Source: DATDDB01 sp036524005
GTDB taxonomy: Bacteria; Pseudomonadota; Gammaproteobacteria; Burkholderiales; Gallionellaceae
Reading direction: 5' to 3'
Assembly: GCA_036524005.1 (NCBI GenBank)
Contig: DATDDB010000076.1
Coordinates: 1-51,269, forward strand
DNA length: 51,269 nucleotides
Shown here: positions 33,067-40,591 of the stretch, in pieces
Position numbering within the stretch: position 1 is the first letter of the stretch
How the letters are laid out: every line of letters starts with the position of its first letter
The notes under the pieces: model-generated
Databases searched by the model: none
Told to the model about the DNA's origin: nothing
Seen by the model: the letters and a program-made list of their open reading frames with translations, nothing else
Translations under genes and position numbers: made by a program

Positions 33067-34316
33067 CCATGAGCGATTATTTTCATTACCGGAAAGACAG
33101 GCTATACGTCGAAAATACTTCCCTTGCCGACATTGCGCAGCGCTTCGGCACTCCATGCTATGTCTATTCCCGCGCCGCGCTGGCCGATGGCTACCGCCGG
33201 TTCGAAGCGGCTTTGGGCGCGCGCGACCACCTGATCTGCTATGCGGTCAAGGCGAATTCCAGCCTGGCCATCCTGAACCTGTTCGCCAGGATGGGTGCGG
33301 GTTTTGATATTGTTTCCGGCGGCGAGCTGCGGCGCGTGCTCGCGGCAGGTGGGGATGCCGGCAAAGTGGTGTTCTCGGGCGTGGGCAAGTCGGTCGCAGA
33401 AATGCGCCTGGCACTGGAAGCGGGCATCCTGTGCTTTAACGTGGAATCCGAAGCCGAGCTGGTCCGTCTGAACGAGGTGGCCGGCGCCATGGGACGCAAG
33501 GCTCCGATCAGCCTGCGCGTGAACCCGGATGTGGACCCCAAGACCCATCCTTATATCTCCACCGGACTCAAGCAGAGCAAGTTCGGGGTGGCTTACGCCG
33601 ATGCGCTGGCGCTGTACCGCAAGGCGGCGGGCATGCCGCATTTGCATATCACCGGGCTGGATTGCCACATCGGCTCACAGCTGACTGAAGTGAGCCCGTT
33701 CATCGCGGCGGCCGAAAAGGTGCTGGCGCTGACCGATGCGCTGGGGCGCGAAGGCATCGTGCTGGAACACCTGGATCTGGGCGGCGGACTGGGCATCTGC
33801 TACCGGGACGAAACGCCGCCCTCGATTGCCGACTACGCGGCGGCGCTGCTGGGCGCAGTGCAGGGCCGCAAGGAGAAGCTGCTGGTCGAGCCGGGCAGGG
33901 CGCTGGTGGGCAATGCCGGCGTGCTGGTGACCCGGGTGGAGTATCTCAAGCCGGGAGAGGAGAAGCATTTCGCCATCGTGGATGCTGCGATGAACGATTT
34001 GATGCGTCCCGCGCTGTACGATGCGTTCCATGAAATCCGCGAGGTCGAGCGCCATGGAGTTCCCGCGCACAACTATGAGGTGGTGGGTCCGGTGTGTGAG
34101 TCCGGCGACTTTCTCGGACATGATCGCCGGCTGGCGATTGCCCCAGGCGACCTGCTGGCAGTGATGTCGGCCGGAGCGTATGGCATGAGCATGAGTTCCA
34201 ATTACAACACGCGCCCACGCGCAGCGGAAGTGCTGGTTGATGGCGATTCTGCCAGACTCATCAGGGAGCGCGAGCAGGTTGAGCAGCTCTTCGCTGACGA
34301 GTTTTTGCTGGACTGA
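33063..34316 (+). CDS. lysA: Diaminopimelate decarboxylase
   Basis: The 417-residue PLP enzyme makes lysine from meso-diaminopimelate. Motifs are YAVKANSSLAIL with the PLP-binding lysine (about residue 61), CHIGSQLTE (about 201-209), LDLGGGLGICY, LVEPGRALVG (about 277-286) and PVCESGDFL (about 342-350), all expected for LysA. ATG at 33063 overlaps the lptM stop; the second Met at 33069 is possible. Confidence 0.96.
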   Translation: MTMSDYFHYRKDRLYVENTSLADIAQRFGTPCYVYSRAALADGYRRFEAALGARDHLICYAVKANSSLAILNLFARMGAGFDIVSGGELRRVLAAGGDAGKVVFSGVGKSVAEMRLALEAGILCFNVESEAELVRLNEVAGAMGRKAPISLRVNPDVDPKTHPYISTGLKQSKFGVAYADALALYRKAAGMPHLHITGLDCHIGSQLTEVSPFIAAAEKVLALTDALGREGIVLEHLDLGGGLGICYRDETPPSIADYAAALLGAVQGRKEKLLVEPGRALVGNAGVLVTRVEYLKPGEEKHFAIVDAAMNDLMRPALYDAFHEIREVERHGVPAHNYEVVGPVCESGDFLGHDRRLAIAPGDLLAVMSAGAYGMSMSSNYNTRPRAAEVLVDGDSARLIREREQVEQLFADEFLLD

Positions 34317-34503
34317 ATGGTTGATGCAGCGGAAAAATCTTGCGCGAAAACGCAAAAACTTGTTGCGCTGCAAATTTAATCATGCGTAGAATGCGGACAC
34401 CAAGCAAATTGCATAATTTTTGTCGTGCGAATGGTGTTTGGATGTGCATAGGTTGCACGGAAGACCATATCCGGGTTGGATAGATATTTAGGAGGGGATG
34501 AAA

Positions 34504-34974
34504 ATGGCCACAACTAAGACTAAAGCAAAGAGTGTCGCAGCCAAGAAGCCTGCTGCAGCCAAGAAGCCCGCAGCGAAAAAGCCGGCTGCGAAAAAAGTAG
34601 CAGCCAAGAAGCCGGCAGCAAAGAAGGTAGCAGCCAAGAAGCCTGCTGCAAAGAAGGTAGCTGCCAAGAAACCGGCAGCAAAAAAACCAGCGGCCAAGAA
34701 AGTAGCGGCCAAGAAGCCAGTTGCCAAAAAGACCGCAGCGAAAAAGCCGGCTGTCAAAAAAGTAGCAGCCAAGAAGCCTGCCGCCAAGAAAGTAGCGGCC
34801 AAGAAGCCCGCAGCGAAAAAGCCAGCAGCCAAGAAACCGGCTGCAAAGAAAGTGGCCGCCAAGAAACCGGCAGCGAAAAAGACAGCCGCCAAGAAGCCTG
34901 CTGCCAAGAAGAAGGCAGCCCCCAAGAAGACAGGCGCCGCCTCTTCTGCGCTCAGCTTTACCTTCGGCGGGTAA
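34504..34974 (+). CDS. Histone H1-like Ala-Lys-Pro repeat protein
   Basis: The 156-residue protein is almost entirely AAKKP and AAKKV pentads (about 25 units, residues 11-140), very basic and unstructured, ending in a short non-repeat tail (GAASSALSFTFGG). It resembles AlgP/HctB-type bacterial histone H1-like proteins that bind and compact DNA non-specifically. GGAGG at 34491-34495 is only 2 bases from the ATG at 34498 but 8 from the ATG at 34504, so 34504 is the better start. Repeat copies use mixed AAG/AAA and GCA/GCC/GCT codons, so the array is old enough to have drifted. It sits alone between lysA and a terminator. Confidence 0.85.
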   Translation: MATTKTKAKSVAAKKPAAAKKPAAKKPAAKKVAAKKPAAKKVAAKKPAAKKVAAKKPAAKKPAAKKVAAKKPVAKKTAAKKPAVKKVAAKKPAAKKVAAKKPAAKKPAAKKPAAKKVAAKKPAAKKTAAKKPAAKKKAAPKKTGAASSALSFTFGG

Positions 34975-34981
34975 CACGTTT

Positions 34982-35129
34982 CCCGGCTTCTGCCGGGTAA
35001 TTGGTGTCTTGGTTGTCGTGCCCGCGAGGGCATGACGGCTGCGCATCCCGCTGGGCGAAAGTCGGGCGGGGTGTGCCTTTCATCCCTGAACTGAGTACAG
35101 GGGCGGGCGCGAGCCCGCCCTATTTTTTT
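34982..35129 (+). terminator. Terminator region after the H1-like gene
   Basis: Two hairpins lie here. The first (34982-34987 with 34992-34997, a 6-bp CCCGGC stem with TTCT loop) has no T-run. The second is strong: an 8-bp GC stem (35101-35108 with 35113-35120), GCGA loop and TATTTTTTT tail ending at 35129. The second should stop plus-strand transcription before the opposite-strand gene ending at 35180. Confidence 0.85.
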
Positions 35130-35179
35130 ACCCACCAGCAGGGCACGCAGGCCCAGTTTGAGCCAAGTGCGGCGGTGGC

Positions 35180-35827
35180 CTAGGCGCGATGCGAAGGCAG
35201 CTTGCTGCGCAGCTGATCCAGAGAAATGTTGGCGCGGCTTTCTGTTGGCGCATCAAGCGCGAGATTGGCGAGTTGCAATTGCTCGCCGCAGGCCAGCAGC
35301 AAGTACTGCCACGGCTGCAAGACATCGCTCAGCAGGCGATCGCGATTTCCGGAATATGCCATCAGAAAGTCACGGCGGCGCGGGTGCCATGGCAGCCACT
35401 GCCAGGCAAAAAAATTGTCCCCTTGCTTGAAGCCGTCCTGCTCCAGGGCAGCGCTCAACGATGTGACTGCGGGAAGTGACTTTTGCTCCGGCGCCGGAGC
35501 GGTGCTCCAAATCAGGCCATAATAGATGCGGTAGCCGCTGCCGGTGAATTGCTGCTCCATGAATGGGCGCAAGAACACACGGGATTCGGATGCGGGCTGC
35601 AGGTGCAACCCAACGACGCAGTCTTCCGCATTGCGGTCCTCGGTAAGCTCGCTGGTCCACGGCAGCTCATGCTGCGCCAGCAATCCATCGAGGTCCTCGC
35701 GCAGCCGGTGCCAGAATTCGTTGTTGAGGCGCAGACGGATGGCGTCGAGATGCTCTGCGGCAATCAGGGCCAGGGGAAGGTTTTCTTCCTGGGCAAAAAA
35801 ATCCAGTACGGCTTGTTCTTCGTTCAT
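35180..35827 (-). CDS. Hypothetical protein
   Basis: I do not recognise this 215-residue protein. It has no signal peptide or membrane segment, is mildly acidic and tryptophan-rich (IYYGLIWS, FFAWQWLPWHPRRRD), and predicted to be globular with mixed helix and strand. The middle part (VVGLHLQPASESRVFLRPFMEQQF) has the look of a conserved core. The gene lies 45 bp downstream of, and on the same strand as, the GbsR-type regulator, so the two may share a transcript. Composition matches the neighbours, with no sign of recent transfer. Confidence 0.7.
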   Translation of the reverse strand: MNEEQAVLDFFAQEENLPLALIAAEHLDAIRLRLNNEFWHRLREDLDGLLAQHELPWTSELTEDRNAEDCVVGLHLQPASESRVFLRPFMEQQFTGSGYRIYYGLIWSTAPAPEQKSLPAVTSLSAALEQDGFKQGDNFFAWQWLPWHPRRRDFLMAYSGNRDRLLSDVLQPWQYLLLACGEQLQLANLALDAPTESRANISLDQLRSKLPSHRA

Positions 35828-35872
35828 GTGCGGCGAATCAGGTGGAGGAGGAGGCGTCTTGCCCGAGTGAAA

Positions 35873-36478
35873 TCACTTCACAACTTCTTGTTTCACACCT
35901 TCGGGCAGTTCTTCCTTGTTGAGTCCCGCAAATGATAGCAGGCGATTCTTGGCGTGCAATAGTTTTTGTGCGTGTGCGCCCAGGTGCATGAGGGCAGTCA
36001 GGTCTTCCGCGCTCAGTTTCTGGACGTCGACGAACCATTCGTTGGACATGGAAATCAGGTCGTACATGGCCTGCATGCGCTTGTGGAAATGTACGTCTTC
36101 CTGGGTGGTCACTGGATCGAGCAGGCATTCACGCAGCACCGACAAGGTAGGCTCAACCTCGCGCCGCCGCCGCTCGTCTGCCAGCGTGCGGAATATCTCC
36201 CATACGTCCTCCGGTGTCTTGAAATATTCGCGGCGGTCGCCGGCACGGAATTCCGAGCGCAACAGCCGCCATCCCTGCAATTCCTTCAGGCCCATGCTTA
36301 CGTTCGAGCGGGAAAAGGAGAGCAGGTGAGCGATGTCATCTGCGTTCAGCGGGACATAGGAAATATAGAGCAGGGCGTAAATTTGCCCGACCGTGCGGCT
36401 GATGCCCCAGCGGCTGCCCATTTCTCCAAAGTGATGTATGAAACGCCAGGCGGTTTCTGATAGGTGTTCTGGTTCCAT
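35873..36478 (-). CDS. GbsR-type (MarR superfamily) transcriptional regulator
   Basis: The 201-residue protein has a winged HTH at about 15-95: VGQIYALLYISYVPLNADDIAHLLSFSRSNVSMGLKELQGW, the GbsR/MarR pattern with a recognition helix SRSNVSMGLKEL, then a wing (RREYFKTPEDVWEIF) and a helical C-terminal domain that would dimerise. Bacillus GbsR regulates choline and betaine genes, but this subfamily is broad and the ligand here is unknown. It is divergent from the act operon over 266 bp, so it is a plausible regulator of it. An unknown gene follows on the same strand. Confidence 0.83.
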   Translation of the reverse strand: MEPEHLSETAWRFIHHFGEMGSRWGISRTVGQIYALLYISYVPLNADDIAHLLSFSRSNVSMGLKELQGWRLLRSEFRAGDRREYFKTPEDVWEIFRTLADERRRREVEPTLSVLRECLLDPVTTQEDVHFHKRMQAMYDLISMSNEWFVDVQKLSAEDLTALMHLGAHAQKLLHAKNRLLSFAGLNKEELPEGVKQEVVK

Positions 36479-36569
36479 TGCCGTACTTTCAGGGATTTTT
36501 GAAATTAATGCAACCCCTTTTTTATGCAGGATATTTTACAGCAACAAACTGCCGGAGTGGCATCCCGTG

Positions 36570-36598
36570 TTGACACTGATATTCGAACTGTAGATGAT
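36570..36598 (+). promoter_or_regulatory. Candidate sigma-70 promoter of the act operon
   Basis: A perfect -35 TTGACA (36570-36575) is followed at 17-bp spacing by GATGAT (36593-36598), 4 of 6 matches to the -10 consensus. A start near 36605 would give a leader of about 140 bases. A hairpin with a 6-bp stem (36600-36605 with 36614-36619) begins near the predicted +1. The rest of the 266-bp gap (36479-36744) holds no gene that I can support. Confidence 0.55.
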
Positions 36599-36744
36599 GC
36601 CGCACTTTAATTGGTGCGGACTCTGTCTGATGGGCGAGCGCCATGTTAAATAAGAGAGCGTTTTACGGGAATGTTGAGCCGGCATATGCCGATCAACAGC
36701 CGGGAACAATAAATTTCAGGTTTTCATCGGGGGAGCCACATACG

Positions 36745-37350
36745 ATGCATTTTTCCTTACGTTTGTTCACACTGCTTGCTGGCTTGTTCCTGGCGGCGGC
36801 AAGTTATGCGGCAGACACAGCTCCGAAGCTGACCACTGCAGACGACTTGGGGCCGGAAGTTGCGCAGCCCATCGAGTTTCCGCACTTTCGGCATGCGGGC
36901 GACGAAAAGGACGGCGGCATGCAGATCAACTGCATGTATTGCCATACCTATGCGCGCCGCAGCATCGTGGCGGGTATCCCGCCAGTGCAGAAGTGCATAG
37001 GCTGCCACCAGAATATCCCGTCGGTGCGGGAAACGCCGCGCATCAAGCAGTTGTTCGAGTATTACGACAACAACAAGGCCATTCCCTGGAAGAAGGTGCA
37101 TGACCTACCGGATTTCGTGCGTTTCAACCACGAGCGCCATATCAAGCGCTTCTATTTCCAGCAAGACCGTCCCTACCAGGAGGTGTGCGGATATTGCCAC
37201 GGCGACGTGAAGACCATGGTCGTTGCCCGCCGCCAGAAGTCGCTTACCATGGGCTGGTGCGCCAATTGCCACCAGAAGGATCATCCGGTAAACGCGACGT
37301 CCTCCGAGACTGGTCACGGTCCGAACGATTGCTTCACGTGCCACAAATAG
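36745..37350 (+). CDS. actA: Alternative complex III pentahaem cytochrome ActA
   Basis: The 201-residue protein has an N-terminal hydrophobic segment (about 5-20, possible cleavage after ASYA) and five CxxCH haem sites: C63-H67, C84-H88, C148-H152, C172-H176 and C196-H200. Five haems and this position in the cluster fit ActA, which passes electrons from the complex to periplasmic acceptors. GGGGGAG lies 10 bases upstream of the ATG at 36745; the open frame extends further, but that part does not look like a signal peptide. It begins the act operon. Confidence 0.88.
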   Translation: MHFSLRLFTLLAGLFLAAASYAADTAPKLTTADDLGPEVAQPIEFPHFRHAGDEKDGGMQINCMYCHTYARRSIVAGIPPVQKCIGCHQNIPSVRETPRIKQLFEYYDNNKAIPWKKVHDLPDFVRFNHERHIKRFYFQQDRPYQEVCGYCHGDVKTMVVARRQKSLTMGWCANCHQKDHPVNATSSETGHGPNDCFTCHK

Positions 37351-37392
37351 CCGGCGCGCCATCTACCAAGAGCTAGAATTAAAGAGGTATCT

Positions 37393-39642
37393 GTGATGAT
37401 AGAAAACGATTTTGACCGGCGTGATTTCCTGAAAGTGCTGGGATGGGGCGGCACTGCTGTTGCTTTGAGCGGGTGCGGCTATACCTCGATCGAAGACGGC
37501 AAGGAAACTGTCACTTCATATGTGACGCTGCCTTCCTACGTGGTTCCCGGCATTTCCAACTATTTCAACTCGACCTGCGCGCAGTGCGAGGCGGGCTGCA
37601 ACATCATGGTGCGCGTGCGCGAAGGGCGTGCGCTCAAGTCCGAAGGAAATGCCGCTTCGCCGATCAACCGCGGCAAAATGTGCGGCCTCGGCCAGGCTGG
37701 CATCCAGGCGCATTACAACCCGGATCGCGTGCAGACCCCGCTGCTGAACGGGAAGGCGGTGTCCTGGGACCAGGCGCTCAAGGAAATCGAAGGCAAGCTG
37801 AACGGGGTGAAGGGCGACGAAGTCGCTTTCATCACCGGAACCATGAGCGGCCATGCGCAGGCACTGCTGGGCAACTACATGGACGCGCTGGGGAGCAAGA
37901 ACCACTTCTCCTATGAGGCAGTTTCTCCTGCCGTGGCGCGCGCTGCCAACAAGAAAGCCTACGGCGTGGCCATGCCGCGTTTCCGCATCGACAAGGCCAA
38001 GGTCGTGGTTTCGTTCGGTGCCGATTTCCTGGGTGCATGGGTGTCGCCGGTGTACTTCTCCCAGGCCTATGCGCAATTCAGGAAGGGCAACCGCCCGGAA
38101 GGCCGCGGCGTACTGGTGCAGATCGAGCCGAAGATGACGCTGACCGGCGCCAATGCCGACCGCTGGCTGGGCATCCGTCCCGGCACTGAAGGCATTTTTG
38201 CGCTGGGCCTGATCAACGCGTTGGGCGCGGCCGGGGTGAAGGTGCCTGCGGATATCGCCGCAGCCGCCAAGGACTACAATCCTGAGCGTGTGGGCACCGA
38301 TACCGGCGTTGCGTTTGACCAGATCAACAAGCTGGCTGCGCTGCTCAAGGAGCGCACGCCCAGCCTGGTGCTGGCAGGCACTGCCGCCGAGGGCTATGCG
38401 TACGGTTCGCAAAATGCAATGGCCATCGCCATGCTCAACCACGTGCTGGGCAACGTCGGCAAGACCGTTGAGGCACCCGCTTCCGTACCGTTCCCGCAGC
38501 TCGCCCCCACAGTCGGCAGCCGCTCTGCGCTGACGGCTTTGAACGCTGGTCTGGCAGCGGGCAAATACAAGGTGGTGTTCAGCTATGGCGCCAACCCGGT
38601 GTATAGCGCGCCGGCCGCGATGAAGTTCAAGGACAATTTCGGCAAGGCGGGCTTCAAGGTTGCGTTTGCGCAATACCTGGACGAAACGGCCAAGGCGGCC
38701 GACCTGGTGCTCCCGCTGGATTCGGCGATGGAAGAATGGGCTACCGTGGTGCCGGAATACATGCCTGCGCCGTATGAGGGCCATGCCGAGAACTACGCGC
38801 AGGTGAGCCTGCGCCAGCCGGTGATGGAAAAGCTGTACCCCAACAAGGAAGGTTCGGGTACGCGCAGCGTGGGCGACATCCTGCTGGCCCTGCTCAAGCA
38901 GCGCAAGCCGGAAGCCTACAAGGGTTTTGATGATTTCTACGCTTACCTGCGCAGCGCGGTGCTGGAAAAGAAGACGGTTTTTGGCGCAGCCGCCAAGGAT
39001 GACAACGATATCTTCTGGAACGACACGGTGGGCAAGGGCATCGTTGCGCTCAATGGCGTCACGGCCAAGCTGGCAGGCAGGGCTTCCGCTTCCGAGCTGG
39101 CCTTGCCCGCCCCGGCAGCGCCTGATGCAGCCTATCCGCTGCGCCTGATTCCGTCGGTTTCGGCAAGCATGCGCGACGGCCGCAACGCGAACGAACCCTG
39201 GCTGCAGGAATCTCCCGATCCGCTGACCACCATCGTGTGGGATTCCTGGGTGGAAATCCATCCGAAGACCGCAGCGAAGCTGGGCATCGTGGAGGGCGAC
39301 ATCGTTGATGTTTCCTCCAAGAGCGGCTCGATCAAGGCGCAGGCCTATTTGTTCCCCGGCATCCACCCCGATGCGGTTTCCGTGCCAGTGGGTTATGGCC
39401 ATGAAGCGATGGGGCGCTATGCCAATGGTACGGGCGCCAACGTGTTCGCCATGCTGGATCCGGTGTTCGACAAGGAAACCGGCGAACTGGCGCTGAACGA
39501 AACTGCCGTGAAAATCAGCAAGACCGGCGCGCGCGTGATCATCGTCAAGGAAGAAGGGCCTATCGGCGGCAGCCAGGCTGGCCGGAAGAAAATTGCGGTC
39601 AAGGTATCAGCCGGCAAGGTTGACCTTACGAAGGAGGTTTAA
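37393..39642 (+). CDS. actB1: Alternative complex III ActB1, molybdopterin-oxidoreductase-like subunit
   Basis: The 749-residue protein resembles the large subunit of complex iron-sulfur molybdoenzymes. It has a Tat-like twin arginine (RRDFLK, Arg9-10) and a lipobox L25-S-G-C28, so a lipid-anchored periplasmic protein is expected. Near the N-terminus C62-x2-C65-x3-C69-x27-C97 forms a possible [4Fe-4S] site; in characterised ACIII the B1 domain has no cofactor, so a retained Cys set is notable. The MPT-binding C-terminal domain is at about 590-720 (DSWVEIHPKTAAKLGIVEGD). Canonical ActB is one chain; here B1 and B2 are separate, the arrangement I associate with some iron oxidisers. Confidence 0.85.
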   Translation: MMIENDFDRRDFLKVLGWGGTAVALSGCGYTSIEDGKETVTSYVTLPSYVVPGISNYFNSTCAQCEAGCNIMVRVREGRALKSEGNAASPINRGKMCGLGQAGIQAHYNPDRVQTPLLNGKAVSWDQALKEIEGKLNGVKGDEVAFITGTMSGHAQALLGNYMDALGSKNHFSYEAVSPAVARAANKKAYGVAMPRFRIDKAKVVVSFGADFLGAWVSPVYFSQAYAQFRKGNRPEGRGVLVQIEPKMTLTGANADRWLGIRPGTEGIFALGLINALGAAGVKVPADIAAAAKDYNPERVGTDTGVAFDQINKLAALLKERTPSLVLAGTAAEGYAYGSQNAMAIAMLNHVLGNVGKTVEAPASVPFPQLAPTVGSRSALTALNAGLAAGKYKVVFSYGANPVYSAPAAMKFKDNFGKAGFKVAFAQYLDETAKAADLVLPLDSAMEEWATVVPEYMPAPYEGHAENYAQVSLRQPVMEKLYPNKEGSGTRSVGDILLALLKQRKPEAYKGFDDFYAYLRSAVLEKKTVFGAAAKDDNDIFWNDTVGKGIVALNGVTAKLAGRASASELALPAPAAPDAAYPLRLIPSVSASMRDGRNANEPWLQESPDPLTTIVWDSWVEIHPKTAAKLGIVEGDIVDVSSKSGSIKAQAYLFPGIHPDAVSVPVGYGHEAMGRYANGTGANVFAMLDPVFDKETGELALNETAVKISKTGARVIIVKEEGPIGGSQAGRKKIAVKVSAGKVDLTKEV

Positions 39643-39645
39643 GAG

Positions 39646-40566
39646 ATGTCTGTATCCAATCTGCTTGAAAACTGGTCGAAGTTTCGCCACACCCATCCGG
39701 TTGAGGACAAGGGTCATCCCGACTGGGAGGCCTATCCTTCCGGCCTGAAAACCGACATCAAATGGGCGATGGCCATCGATCTGGATGCCTGCACCGGCTG
39801 CAACGCCTGCAGCGTGGCCTGTTATGCCGAGAACAACCTGCCGGTGGTGGGCAAGGAGAAGTACGCGCACGGGCAGGAAATGCACTGGATGCGCATCGAA
39901 CGCTACTGGGGCGAAGAAAACGGCGAATTCAAGGCCGAGCAGGGCGCGCAGTTCCTGCCGATGATGTGCCAGCATTGCGAAGCGGCCCCGTGCGAAACGG
40001 TGTGCCCGGTGGGTGCGACCAACCATACCGAGGACGGGCTGAATTCCCAGATTTACAACCGTTGTATCGGTTCGCGCTATTGCTCGGCAAACTGCCCGTT
40101 CAAGGTGCGCTACTTCAACTGGTACAACTATCCGGAACAGGAAGAATCCTGGCCTGCTCCCATGCACCTGCAACTCAACCCGGACCTTACGGTACGAACC
40201 AAGGGTGTGATGGAGAAATGCACTTTCTGCAAGCAGCGCACTTATGTTGCACGCAACAATGCGCGCAATGAAGAGCGCGAGGTGGCGGATGGCGAAGTGC
40301 AGACTGCATGCCAGCAGGCATGTCCGACTGGCGCGATCAGCTTCGGCAACCTGCACGATCCTTCTTCCAAAGTGGCCAAACAATGGGCGCAGCAAGGGGT
40401 GGACATCATCAAGGAAGTGCAAGACAAGGATAAAGAACGGGAGAAGATGGAGCACGAAGGCAAGGAGCCGGAAAAGATGGTGCGCGGCTACCGCATTCTG
40501 GAAGAGCTCCGCCCCTATCCTTCGGTGATGTACCTGGAGCGGGTGCGCGAAGAGAGCGCGGTATAA
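39646..40566 (+). CDS. actB2: Alternative complex III ActB2, iron-sulfur subunit
   Basis: The 306-residue ferredoxin-like protein has four Cys groups: C49, C52, C55, C59; C108, C111, C116, C120; C140, C146, C150; and C192, C195, C222, C226. The third group reads CIGSRYCSANCP, where Ser replaces the usual second Cys of CIGCRYC. This leaves three cysteines, as expected for a [3Fe-4S] cluster. Three [4Fe-4S] plus one [3Fe-4S] is the cofactor set reported for ActB of ACIII. AGGAGG precedes the ATG and overlaps the end of actB1. It carries electrons between B1/C and the haem subunits. Confidence 0.9.
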   Translation: MSVSNLLENWSKFRHTHPVEDKGHPDWEAYPSGLKTDIKWAMAIDLDACTGCNACSVACYAENNLPVVGKEKYAHGQEMHWMRIERYWGEENGEFKAEQGAQFLPMMCQHCEAAPCETVCPVGATNHTEDGLNSQIYNRCIGSRYCSANCPFKVRYFNWYNYPEQEESWPAPMHLQLNPDLTVRTKGVMEKCTFCKQRTYVARNNARNEEREVADGEVQTACQQACPTGAISFGNLHDPSSKVAKQWAQQGVDIIKEVQDKDKEREKMEHEGKEPEKMVRGYRILEELRPYPSVMYLERVREESAV

Positions 40567-40591
40567 GGCACAAGGGAAGGAAGACAGAGAA

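Noticed and set aside
34504..34974. Tandem repeats that could be a CRISPR array
   Set aside because: Repeat units are in frame, encode AAKKP pentads and have no unique spacers; this is a protein repeat.
37516..39402. A 628-residue open frame antisense to actB1
   Set aside because: Same reason: it mirrors a conserved gene, has a His/Arg/Gln-rich composition typical of shadow frames and no start context.
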